A stretch of 35,980 nucleotides of DNA from Natronococcus jeotgali DSM 18795 (GCF_000337695.1 NZ_AOIA01000159.1:1-35980); one strand, 5' to 3'; counted from the stretch's first letter, positions 24,597-32,457 are shown. A program made the numbers and translations. Notes: a model not told the origin generated them from the sequence alone.

Positions 24597-25331
24597 TCAG
24601 GACGCCTTCAACAGCAGCGTACAGACCGCCGCGACGACCGAGGCGAGGACGAGCGCCGAGGGAGACGACGGCGTCCCCGCGCCCCCGGACGCGGCGAGTG
24701 CAACGCTCGCGACGACTCCAAGGGTCGCGAGCGCCCCGATCGCGAACGGTCGCCGTCTCCCCTCGGCGGCGTCGGCTTCGGCCGTCGACGGCCGGTGGCG
24801 CCGCTGGAGCGTCCCGATCGCGCGAAAGCGGCGCCCGTCACTCGCCCGTCGCTCGAGCGACCGTTTCAGCTGTCGCCAGACGTCGACCGTCTCGGACGGG
24901 ATCCGGTGTCCGTACAGGATCAGGTAGTCGTACTCCCGAACCAGCGAGCGGAGGCGCTTGTGCATCCACTCCCTGGATCGCCCGGTCAGGTTGTGGACGA
25001 TCTTGATGCCGATCCGACCGTCGACGACGATGTCGCAGTAGTCGGACCGCTTGGGCCGCGAGATCGAGGCGGCCGCCGATCGGTGCCCGACCGCCCGCAG
25101 GTCGCGCCCGATCGAGCGCCGGAGCTTGCGCTCGACGACGGGCTCGGACTCGTCCTCGCTGCCGTTCATCCACCGCTCGAGGGCGAGCACCACGTGCCAG
25201 TAGACGTGCTCGGTCTCGCGAACCGACTCGGGTCCGGCGCGCGCCGCCAGCCGGTTCTCGATCGCGAGGCACTCGTCGGACGCCGTCGATCGACCCCGTT
25301 TTCCGCCCGGTTCGTTCGACCGCACACCCAT
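24597..25331 (-). CDS. Unknown membrane-anchored protein with possible nuclease-like core
   Basis: A 244-aa protein starting MGVRSNEPGG. Two hydrophobic segments (about 196-216 and 225-242) anchor the C-terminus; the first 195 residues are soluble and unusually basic for a haloarchaeon. The region YCDIVVDGRIGIKIVHNLTG (98-117), followed by a helix and a strand LILYGH, has the outline of a PD-(D/E)XK nuclease fold, but the acidic residue expected before lysine is not there, so activity is doubtful. TTCATATTG (minus strand, about 25353-25361) is about 26 bp upstream, supporting this start. I do not recognise the family. Confidence 0.6.
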   Translation of the reverse strand: MGVRSNEPGGKRGRSTASDECLAIENRLAARAGPESVRETEHVYWHVVLALERWMNGSEDESEPVVERKLRRSIGRDLRAVGHRSAAASISRPKRSDYCDIVVDGRIGIKIVHNLTGRSREWMHKRLRSLVREYDYLILYGHRIPSETVDVWRQLKRSLERRASDGRRFRAIGTLQRRHRPSTAEADAAEGRRRPFAIGALATLGVVASVALAASGGAGTPSSPSALVLASVVAAVCTLLLKAS

Positions 25332-25472
25332 ACTCCCGCAGACACATTCAAGCAATATGAAAATAACTGCCGCGAAGACGGTCGCGCGACCGTCCCCCTA
25401 CCCCGTTGCGCTGGGGCTCGAACGGAAGGGATCGTCCCGGGTCCGCGGCCCGGTCTCGAGCCAATCCTGCAC

Positions 25473-25480
25473 CCATAAGT
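25473..25480 (+). promoter_or_regulatory. TATA-like element of aroC
   Basis: CCATAAGT about 28 bp before the ATG at 25505. It shows aroC has its own promoter, separate from the divergent membrane-protein gene. Confidence 0.5.
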
Positions 25481-25504
25481 GCGCGCGCCACCGAGGGAGT
25501 GACA

Positions 25505-26656
25505 ATGAACGGCAACCGCTTCGGTCGCCTCTTCCAGGTGACCACGTTCGGCGAGAGCCACGGGGAGGCGATGGGCTGTACAGTCTCGGGCTGTCCCGCC
25601 GGCCTCGAGCTCTCCGAGGAGGACATCCAGGCAGACCTCGATCGGCGCAAACCGGGCCAGTCGATGATCACGACCTCTCGGGGCGAACCCGACGACGTCT
25701 CGATCAAGTCGGGGATCCAGGACGGCTACACGACGGGGACGCCGATCGGGATGGTGATCCAGAACAAGGACGCCCGCTCGGGGAAGTACGAACCGTTCAT
25801 CACCGCGCCCCGGCCGAGCCACGGCGACTTCACCTACTCGGCGAAGTTCGGCACCCGCAACTGGGGCGGCGGCGGCCGCTCCTCGGCCCGCGAGACGGTC
25901 AACTGGGTCGCCGCGGGCGCCATCGCGAAGAAGCTGCTCGCCCGCGAGGGGATCGAGCTCAAGGCCCACGTCAACCAGATCGGCGACGTCGAGGCGCCCG
26001 AGGTGAGCTTCGAGGACCTGCTCGAGCACAGCGAGGACAACGACGTTCGCTGTGCCCACCCCGAGACCGCCGCGGAGATGCAGGAACTCATCGAGGAGTA
26101 TCAGGAGGAGGGTGACTCCATCGGCGGGTCGATCTACTTCGAGGCCCGAGGGGTTCCGGTCGGACTCGGCGCGCCCCGCTTCGACTCGCTGTCGGCGCGG
26201 CTCGGCCAGGCGATGATGGCCGTGCCCGCGACGACGGCCTTCGAGTTCGGGCTCGGCCGCGAGGCCCGCGAGTGGACCGGCAAGGACCGCAACGACGACT
26301 GGGAGTTCGACGACGCGGGTAATCCGACACCCGTCGAGAACGACCACGGCGGGATCCAGGGCGGGATCAGCTCGGGGGAGCCGATCTACGGCGAGGTGAC
26401 GCTGCACGCCCCGACCTCGATCCCCAAGAGCCAGCAGACCGCCGACTGGGAGACGGGCGAACTCACGGAGGAGCAGGTCATCGGCCGCCACGATCCCGTC
26501 CTGCCGCCCCGCGGCGTGCCCGTCGTCGAGGCGATGCTCGCGCTGACGCTCGTCGACTTCATGCTGCTCTCCGGTCGCCTGAACCCCGACCGCGTCGACG
26601 ACCAGCCGGGCGAGTACGACACCGACTACCACCCGAGCAACCCGAACAACGAGTAG
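25505..26656 (+). CDS. aroC: Chorismate synthase
   Basis: A 383-aa enzyme removing phosphate from EPSP to form chorismate, with reduced FMN as helper. The N-terminal NRFGRLFQVTTFGESHGEAM is the first chorismate synthase signature, with the conserved His in GESHG. GGGGRSSARETVNWVAAGAI (about 120-139) is the second, and GGIQGGISSGEPI near 280 binds FMN and substrate. The ATG at 25505 is fixed by this start motif and the TATA-like element. It completes the step after AroA, encoded upstream on the same strand but not in one operon. Confidence 0.95.
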   Translation: MNGNRFGRLFQVTTFGESHGEAMGCTVSGCPAGLELSEEDIQADLDRRKPGQSMITTSRGEPDDVSIKSGIQDGYTTGTPIGMVIQNKDARSGKYEPFITAPRPSHGDFTYSAKFGTRNWGGGGRSSARETVNWVAAGAIAKKLLAREGIELKAHVNQIGDVEAPEVSFEDLLEHSEDNDVRCAHPETAAEMQELIEEYQEEGDSIGGSIYFEARGVPVGLGAPRFDSLSARLGQAMMAVPATTAFEFGLGREAREWTGKDRNDDWEFDDAGNPTPVENDHGGIQGGISSGEPIYGEVTLHAPTSIPKSQQTADWETGELTEEQVIGRHDPVLPPRGVPVVEAMLALTLVDFMLLSGRLNPDRVDDQPGEYDTDYHPSNPNNE

Positions 26657-26846
26657 CCGACAGCCTCGCTTTTCCTCCCGGCGATACCCCCCCTGCTCCT
26701 CGAGAGCGCGGCGAACCCGTCCGGATCGGAACTGCGCTTCGCTGCCCCCGTTTGCCCGTCCGCGTCGGCGATCCGAACTTCTCCATGGTACCACTTCGTG
26801 GCGACTGCTAGCACTTATTGTGGATGTCGCCTAACCATAGCCTGTC
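26657..26846 (+). promoter_or_regulatory. Promoter region of the 2-oxoacid dehydrogenase locus
   Basis: ACTTATT (26813-26819) is about 30 bp before the E1alpha ATG and is the best TATA candidate. It is centred inside a loose inverted repeat GGCGAC (26800-26805) / GTCGCC (26826-26831), but such 6-mers are common at this GC content. A TTTT run (26669-26672) soon after aroC may end its transcript. No gene in this gap. Confidence 0.4.
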
Positions 26847-27950
26847 ATGGGAGGACTTGACATAGAAACGGCAGAGGGGAGACGAGAGGCGTTGCGCCGA
26901 ATGCTGACCATCCGGGCGTTCGACACGGAGGCGGGCGACCGCTTCGCGGACGGCGAGATTCCGGGGTTCGTCCACCTCTACATCGGCGAGGAGGCGGTCG
27001 GGGTCGGCACCTGCGCCGCCCTCGAGGACGACGACTACATCGCGAGCACCCACCGCGGCCACGGCCACTGCATCGCGAAGGGGCTGGATCCGAAGTACAT
27101 GATGGCCGAGCTGTACGGCAGGGCCGAGGGCTACTGCAACGGCAAGGGCGGCTCGATGCACATCGCCGACGTCGACGCGGGCATGCTCGGCGCCAACGGT
27201 ATCGTCGGTGCGGGACCGCCGATGGCGACGGGCGCGGCGCTGTCGATCGACTACCAGGACCGCGACCAGGTTGCCGTCGGCTTCCTCGGCGACGGCGCTG
27301 TCGCCCAGGGGCAGGTCCACGAGGCGATAAACCTCGCGGCGACGTGGGACCTGCCGGCGATCTTCGTCGTCGAGAACAACCACTACGGCGAGGGAACGCC
27401 CGTCGAGAAGCAACACAACGTCGACAACCTGAGCGACACCGCCCAGGCCCACGACATTCCGGGATTGACCGTCGACGGGATGGATATCACCGCGGTCGCG
27501 GAGGCCGTCGGCGAGGCCCGCGCCCGCGCCAGGGCCGGCGACGGACCGACGCTGGTCGAGGCCGAGACCTACCGCTACCGGGGCCACTACGAGGGCGACG
27601 AGGAGCCCTACCGCGACGACGACGAGATCGAGCGCTGGCAGGACCGCGACGCGATCGACTCCTTCAAGCGGCGGCTGATCGACCGCGGCGAGCTCACCGC
27701 CGAGGAGTTCGACGACCTCGAGCGCGAGGTCGAGGCCGAGATCGAGGCGGCGGTCGAGTTCGCACAGAACGCCGATCCGCCGGCGCCCCACGAGGCCTAC
27801 GACGACATGTTCGCCGAGACGCCCCCCGAGATCGAGCGGTTCGCGACCGCCGCCCGGACCACCACTGACGGCGGCGAGCGAATCGAAGAGTCGCGATCCT
27901 CGTCGGAGCCGCGCTCCGACGGCGGCCGTTCCGGAGGTGAGCGACGATGA
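26847..27950 (+). CDS. 2-oxoacid/acetoin dehydrogenase E1 alpha subunit
   Basis: A 367-aa thiamine-diphosphate subunit, decarboxylating a 2-oxoacid (or cleaving acetoin) and passing the acyl group to lipoyl-E2. The ThDP motif runs from GDG (148-150) to NN (177-178), with HRGHGH (69-74) in the active site. Because the locus also has acoX it resembles bacterial aco clusters, but pyruvate or branched-chain oxoacids are equally possible. The last 25 residues are a Ser/Arg/Gly tail not needed by the fold. The stop overlaps the E1beta ATG (ATGA), indicating coupled translation. Confidence 0.9.
   Translation: MGGLDIETAEGRREALRRMLTIRAFDTEAGDRFADGEIPGFVHLYIGEEAVGVGTCAALEDDDYIASTHRGHGHCIAKGLDPKYMMAELYGRAEGYCNGKGGSMHIADVDAGMLGANGIVGAGPPMATGAALSIDYQDRDQVAVGFLGDGAVAQGQVHEAINLAATWDLPAIFVVENNHYGEGTPVEKQHNVDNLSDTAQAHDIPGLTVDGMDITAVAEAVGEARARARAGDGPTLVEAETYRYRGHYEGDEEPYRDDDEIERWQDRDAIDSFKRRLIDRGELTAEEFDDLEREVEAEIEAAVEFAQNADPPAPHEAYDDMFAETPPEIERFATAARTTTDGGERIEESRSSSEPRSDGGRSGGERR
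27933..27940 (+). promoter_or_regulatory. Strong Shine-Dalgarno before E1 beta
   Basis: GGAGGTGA lies about six bases before the ATG at 27947. Haloarchaeal first genes are often leaderless, but this internal gene has a textbook ribosome binding site inside the E1alpha coding sequence. Confidence 0.65.
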
Positions 27951-28957
27951 CCGCCCAGGCCGAACGCGAACTCGAGACCGAGACCGAGACGATGACGGTC
28001 CGCGAGGCCGTCCGCCAGGCGCTGCGCGAGGAGCTCGAGCGCGACGAGGACGTCTACCTCATGGGCGAGGACGTCGGCCTCTTCGGCGGGGTCCTCGAGG
28101 TCACGAGCGGGCTGTACGACGAATTCGGCGCCGAGCGCGTGCGGGACACGCCGATCAGCGAGGCCGGCTTCATGGGCGCGGCGACGGGCGCGGCGGCGAC
28201 GGGCACCCGCCCGGTCGTCGAGCTCATGTTCTCCGACTTCGCGGGCGTCTCGATGGAACAGATCATGAACCAGATGGCGAAGATGCGCTACATGTTCGGC
28301 GGGAAGGCCGAGATGCCCGTCACGGTGCGCACCACCGAGGGCGGGGGGATGGGCGCCGCGAGCCAGCACTCGGGGACGATCCACACTTGGATCGCCCACT
28401 TCCCCGGGCTGAAGGCCGTCGCCCCGGGCACCGCCGCGAGCGCGAAGGGGCTGACGAAGGCCGCGATCCGGTCGAACGATCCCGTCTTCGTCTTCGAGAA
28501 CAAGATGATCTACGAGCAGGAGGGCGCGGTGCCGACCGACGAGGAGTTCACGATCCCGCTCGGCGAGGCCGCCGTCGAGCGCGAGGGCGAGGACGTTACG
28601 GTCGTCGCCACCCAGCGACTCGTCGGCGAGTCGCTCCAGACCGCCGAGAGCCTGGCGGAAACCGGCGTCGAGGCCGAGGTTATCGACCCGCGGTCGCTGT
28701 ACCCCCTCGACACGGAGACGATCGTCGAGAGCGTCCGGAAGACGGGACGGCTCATCGTCGCCGACGAGAGCCCGCTGTCGTACGGCACCCACGCCGAGAT
28801 CATCGCCCGCGTCCAGGAGGAGGCGTTTTTCAGCCTCGACGCGCCGATCCAGCGCGTGGGAACGCCCGACACCCACATGCCGTTTAGCACGCCCCTCGAG
28901 CAGGAGGTCCTGCCGGACGGCGACGACGTCCGCGAGGCGATCGAGCGGGTGACGTAG
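27947..28957 (+). CDS. 2-oxoacid/acetoin dehydrogenase E1 beta subunit
   Basis: A 336-aa partner of E1alpha forming the alpha2beta2 decarboxylase. MTVREAVRQALREELERD and the early MGEDVGLFGG with its conserved Glu are typical of E1beta. The transketolase-type middle domain and C-terminal domain (VVATQRLVGESLQTAESLAE) are complete. It begins by four-base overlap with E1alpha after a clear ribosome site and ends by one-base overlap (TAGTG) with the acoX-like gene, so the three genes are translated together. Confidence 0.92.
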   Translation: MTAQAERELETETETMTVREAVRQALREELERDEDVYLMGEDVGLFGGVLEVTSGLYDEFGAERVRDTPISEAGFMGAATGAAATGTRPVVELMFSDFAGVSMEQIMNQMAKMRYMFGGKAEMPVTVRTTEGGGMGAASQHSGTIHTWIAHFPGLKAVAPGTAASAKGLTKAAIRSNDPVFVFENKMIYEQEGAVPTDEEFTIPLGEAAVEREGEDVTVVATQRLVGESLQTAESLAETGVEAEVIDPRSLYPLDTETIVESVRKTGRLIVADESPLSYGTHAEIIARVQEEAFFSLDAPIQRVGTPDTHMPFSTPLEQEVLPDGDDVREAIERVT

Positions 28958-29988
28958 TGCCCCGCGTCGGACTGGTCGTCAACCCCGCCGCCGGACGCGA
29001 CATCCGGCGGCTCACCGGCGGCGCCAGCGTCGTCGACGACTACGCGAAGCGACGGGTCGCCGACTGCGTCCTCGAGGGGTTGACCGCGGTCGCGGACCCG
29101 CCGTCGGTCCGGCTCATGCCCGATCGATCCGGGATCGCCGACCACGTCCTCGCGGAGGCGCCCGACGAACTCGAGGCCGAAGCCCTCGAGATCCCCCTCG
29201 AGCGCTCGGCGGCGGACACGCGCCGGGCGGCCGCGCAGTTTCGCGAAGACGGCGTCGACGCCGTCGTCGTCCTCGGCGGGGACGGGACGACCCGCGACGT
29301 CGCCGTCGAGATCGGGTCGGTTCCGGTCGTCTCGGTCTCGACGGGGACGAACAACGTCGTCCCCTCGGCCGTCGACGGCACCGTCGCGGGCGTCGCCGCG
29401 GCGCTGGTCGCGACGGGCACCGTCCCGGCCGCCGACGTCGTCGAGCGACACGGACGGATCGAGGCCCGCGCCGAGACCCCGAACGGAGAGAAGCGACTCG
29501 TCGCGCTCGCGGCGGCCGAGGTCTCCTCCAGGTCGTTCATCGGTTCCCGGGCGCTGCTCGAGCCCGACGACCTCGTCGGGGGCGTGGTCTCGCGGGCCCA
29601 CCCGGGCGACATCGGACTCCCCGCGGTCGCCGGCGCGCTCGAGTCCGTGTCGCCCGACGACCCGGGCGGCGTCCTCCTGCGGCTGACCGATCCCGAGGAC
29701 GCCCCGCGGACCGCGCGGGCGGCGCTCGCACCCGGCGTGGTGGCGACCGTCGGGATCGAGTCGGTCGAGCGGATCGGGCCGGACGACCCGGTTCGGTTCG
29801 CGGTTCCGGACGGCGTCGTCGGCGCCGACGGCGAGCGCGAACTCGAACTTACCGACGCGACCGTCGAGTTCCGGGTCCGGGCCGACGGACCGCGGCTTGT
29901 CGACGTCGACGCGACGCTCTCGGCCGGAAGCGGGGCCGGCGCGTTCGCGCTCGAGGCGGCCGACGGACCGCCCGCGTCGGAGGACTGA
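28957..29988 (+). CDS. AcoX-like / NAD-kinase-fold protein
   Basis: A 343-aa protein starting with GTG, sharing one base with the E1beta stop. VGLVVNPAAGRDIRRLTGGA (4-23) and GGDGTTRD (107-114) are the nucleotide-binding motifs of the NAD kinase/AcoX fold. In bacterial acetoin clusters acoX sits with acoABC, and its biochemical role is unresolved. Its tight coupling to E1alpha/beta here argues for a role tied to this complex. A paralogue is at 7290-8396. Confidence 0.85.
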   Translation: MPRVGLVVNPAAGRDIRRLTGGASVVDDYAKRRVADCVLEGLTAVADPPSVRLMPDRSGIADHVLAEAPDELEAEALEIPLERSAADTRRAAAQFREDGVDAVVVLGGDGTTRDVAVEIGSVPVVSVSTGTNNVVPSAVDGTVAGVAAALVATGTVPAADVVERHGRIEARAETPNGEKRLVALAAAEVSSRSFIGSRALLEPDDLVGGVVSRAHPGDIGLPAVAGALESVSPDDPGGVLLRLTDPEDAPRTARAALAPGVVATVGIESVERIGPDDPVRFAVPDGVVGADGERELELTDATVEFRVRADGPRLVDVDATLSAGSGAGAFALEAADGPPASED

Positions 29989-30021
29989 AACGTCGGGCGG
30001 TCGCTTGCGCGCCCAAAGCGC

Positions 30022-30027
30022 TATTTT
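30022..30027 (+). promoter_or_regulatory. TATA box of the broken VOC gene
   Basis: TATTTT 22-27 bp before the ATG at 30049, the expected distance for a leaderless gene. It indicates that 30049 was the true start before the stop codon arose. Confidence 0.5.
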
Positions 30028-30048
30028 GTCGGCCGTCGACGCCCATAC

Positions 30049-30558
30049 ATGGGTAGTGAAGACATACCATAGACCGACGTCGAGCTCCCCGAACTCTCGC
30101 AGGTCGCGTTCGTCGTCGAGGACATCGAGGACGGGATGGATCGCTTCGGCGGGCTGCTCGGGATCGGCCCCTGGGAGATCCACCGGTTCGAGCCGCCCGC
30201 GCTGACCGACCGCACCTTCCGGGGCGAGGACGGCGAGTTCTCGATGGTGCTCGCGCTGGCCCAGCTCGGCGACACCATGATCGAGCTGATCGAACCGCTC
30301 GAGGGACCTAGCATCTACACCGAGCACCTCGAGGACCACGGCGAGGGGCTCCACCACGTCGCCTGCTTCGCGTTCGACGATCCCCACGCGGTCGTCGAGA
30401 CGTTCGAGGACGCGGGGATGCCGGTGCTCCAGAGCGGGAACTACGACGGCGTCGAGTTCTGGTACGTCGACACCGCGGACGAACTCAACGGGGCGATCTT
30501 CGAGACCGCCGCGAACGTCGACGCGATCCCGAAGCCCGACGCGACGTACCCGGACTGA
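30049..30558 (+). pseudogene. VOC/methylmalonyl-CoA-epimerase-like gene with in-frame TAG
   Basis: From the ATG at 30049 the frame reads MGSEDIP, then TAG (30070-30072), then continues as a good VOC protein (TDVELPELSQVAFVVEDIED onwards) to TGA at 30558. Residues before and after the stop look native and a TATA box fits the ATG. The next ATG (30136) would remove the first beta strand, which carries a metal-ligand position of the VOC fold. The rest has the usual features: IELIEP, GLHHVACF and GAIFETA near the end. The family includes methylmalonyl-CoA epimerase and glyoxalases. A CAG to TAG change would explain it; sequencing error and readthrough remain possible. Confidence 0.65.
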
Positions 30559-30582
30559 TCGAGTCGTCCCGCGACGACCCCC

Positions 30583-32436
30583 TTAGATCCGCTCCCAGGA
30601 GAGCTCGAGCGAGAGGTCCTCGCGAAGCAGCTGCGAGACGTGACAACCCCGCTCGCCGAGGTCGACGATCCGCTCGAGGGTCTCGTCGTCGGCGTCGCTC
30701 TCGAGTCGAACCGTCGCGGCGACCCGCTCGACCGAACCGTGTTCGGGCTCGGCATCGGTCGTGACGTCGATCTTGCCGACCGCAGCGTCGCGTTTCTCGG
30801 CCTGGAACCGGACCGAGAGCGAGAGACAGGCGGCCAGCCCGCCGAGGAAGACGTCGACGGGCGTCGGTCCCGTCTCCGTCCCGCCGGCCGCTTCGGGCTC
30901 GTCGTAGCGCCACTCGAACGATCCCGCCTCGATCCGACCGCTCATCCCCTCGGCGTTCGAGGCGGTGACGGTTCGGCCGGGCATCTCCGTTTCGGCGCCC
31001 GCAGCGTCCTCGCGGTCGATACCCTCGGGCAGCAGTGCCCACGGCTCCTCGACGCGCTCGACCAGCGTCTCGAGGAACCTGGCGGCGTCGGCGCCGTCGA
31101 CGACCCGGTGGTCGAAAGAGAGGTCGAACGGGAGGTGGCGGCGCCACTCGACGCCGTCGTCGGGGCCCCGCGTCGGTCGTTCGGCGACGGCGTCGACCCC
31201 GAGGATGGCGATCTGGGGCGGGTTGATGATCGGGTCGAACGACTCGACGCCGAGCACGCCGAGGTTCGTCACCGTGAACGTCCCGCCCCGCAGGTCGTCC
31301 ATCGTGTACTCGCCCTCGAGGGCGGCCCCGACCAGCTCGCGGCGCTCGCGCGCGACCGCCTCGAGCGATTTCTCGTCGACGTCCCGGAGCACGGGGGCGA
31401 TGAGCCCCTGCTCGACGTCGACGGCGACCCCGAGGTTGTGCTCGTTCCAGAGGCGGTGGGTGTCGTCCTCGAAGGTCGCGTTGAACGCGGGGTGGTCCTC
31501 GAGGGCCGCCGAGACCGCGAGCAGGAGGACGTCCTGAACGGAGACGTCCGCCTCGAGCGCGTCGTCCGCGGCGTCTGCGGCGGCGAACAGCGCCTCGGCG
31601 TCGGCCTCGCGGTGGGTCGTGACGTGGACGGCCTCGCGGTAGCTCTCCCCGAGCCGCGAGGCGATCGTCCGGCGCATCCCGTCGAAGGGTCGTTCCTTGC
31701 GGAGGCTGCGTCCGGCGTCGTCGGCGGACTCGGCCGCGCGTTCGACGTCCTCTTCCGTGACCGATCCCTGGTAGCCAGTCCCCTCGGCGGTCGCGAGGTC
31801 GACGCCGAGTTCCTCGGCGCGCTTGCGGGCCCGCGGGGAGGCCTGGACGTCGCCCCCCGACTCATCCCCGTCGACGTCGGCGACGCGTTCGACGTCGTCC
31901 TCGGTGATCGCACCCTGGTAGCCCGTTCCCTCGACTCCCTCGAGGTCCACCCCGAGCTCCTCGGCTCGTTTGCGTGCGCGAGGGGAGACCTTGCCCGCGT
32001 CGGCGGCCGACTTCGACCCCGGCGTCGCCTCCGAGGCGGCGCCGTCGGTCGCGGCTTCGGCACCCGAGCCCGCGCCCGCGGTCGCGTCGGCGGCCCCGTC
32101 GTCGGCGCCGGCGTCCTCGAGTTCGGCCTCGACCTCGGCCTCGAGGTCGCCGATGTCCGCGTCGGCGGGGGCGACGATCCCGATCGCCGTTCCGGGGGGG
32201 ACCGTCTCGCCCGGCTCGAGGTAGGTCCGCCGGAGGACGCCGTCCTCGCGGGCGTCGACCTCGGCGACGCTTTTCTCGGACTCGACCTCGGCGACGACCT
32301 CGCCCTCCTCGAGGGTCTCGCCCTCGGCGACGACCTCGCCCTCCTCGAGGGTCTCGCCCTCGGCTCTCTCCCACCCCAGAAGCTCCCCGCGTTCCATCTC
32401 GAGTCCGAGCTTCGGCATCTTGATAACGTATCCCAT
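30583..32436 (-). CDS. Lipoyl E2 acyltransferase fused to OsmC peroxidase domain
   Basis: A 617-aa fusion, in order: lipoyl domain (1-88, lipoyl Lys55 in EVESEKSV), an acidic/Ala linker, two E3-binding domains (about 150-186 and 199-236), the CoA acyltransferase core (about 245-476, with HRVVDG, His443 and Asp447), then an OsmC domain (about 485-617). OsmC keeps both redox cysteines, C537 (LAACLSLSV) and C598 (RGCHVSQLL). E2 normally ends after the core, so about 130 residues are extra. OsmC/Ohr enzymes reduce organic peroxides and are known to accept electrons from lipoyl groups, so one chain may hold both donor and acceptor. An ATG at 30984 could also give free OsmC. The start at 32436 has TTTATT about 27 bp upstream. 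No E3 gene is in the window. Confidence 0.9.
   Translation of the reverse strand: MGYVIKMPKLGLEMERGELLGWERAEGETLEEGEVVAEGETLEEGEVVAEVESEKSVAEVDAREDGVLRRTYLEPGETVPPGTAIGIVAPADADIGDLEAEVEAELEDAGADDGAADATAGAGSGAEAATDGAASEATPGSKSAADAGKVSPRARKRAEELGVDLEGVEGTGYQGAITEDDVERVADVDGDESGGDVQASPRARKRAEELGVDLATAEGTGYQGSVTEEDVERAAESADDAGRSLRKERPFDGMRRTIASRLGESYREAVHVTTHREADAEALFAAADAADDALEADVSVQDVLLLAVSAALEDHPAFNATFEDDTHRLWNEHNLGVAVDVEQGLIAPVLRDVDEKSLEAVARERRELVGAALEGEYTMDDLRGGTFTVTNLGVLGVESFDPIINPPQIAILGVDAVAERPTRGPDDGVEWRRHLPFDLSFDHRVVDGADAARFLETLVERVEEPWALLPEGIDREDAAGAETEMPGRTVTASNAEGMSGRIEAGSFEWRYDEPEAAGGTETGPTPVDVFLGGLAACLSLSVRFQAEKRDAAVGKIDVTTDAEPEHGSVERVAATVRLESDADDETLERIVDLGERGCHVSQLLREDLSLELSWERI
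32291..32362. repeat. Exact 36-bp tandem duplication in the lipoyl domain
   Basis: 32291-32326 and 32327-32362 are identical base for base. The encoded protein repeats GETLEEGEVVAE, adding 12 residues (27-50 hold both copies) just before the lipoylated lysine hairpin. The reading frame is kept. Perfect identity means the event is recent or an assembly artefact. Confidence 0.9.
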
Positions 32437-32457
32437 GAACCCAGTTCGCACGACGAG

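Noticed and set aside
28510-30387. Minus-strand open frame of 625 codons opposite E1beta, AcoX and the VOC gene
   Set aside because: No motif, composition of a reverse frame, and it overlaps three better-supported genes.
30136-30558. Accepting 30136 as the natural start of an intact VOC protein
   Set aside because: It would delete the first beta strand, whose codons are preserved upstream to the TAG, and the TATA box matches the ATG at 30049.
32291-32362. Two 36-bp repeats as a CRISPR fragment
   Set aside because: The copies are directly adjacent with no spacer and lie in frame inside a lipoyl domain.
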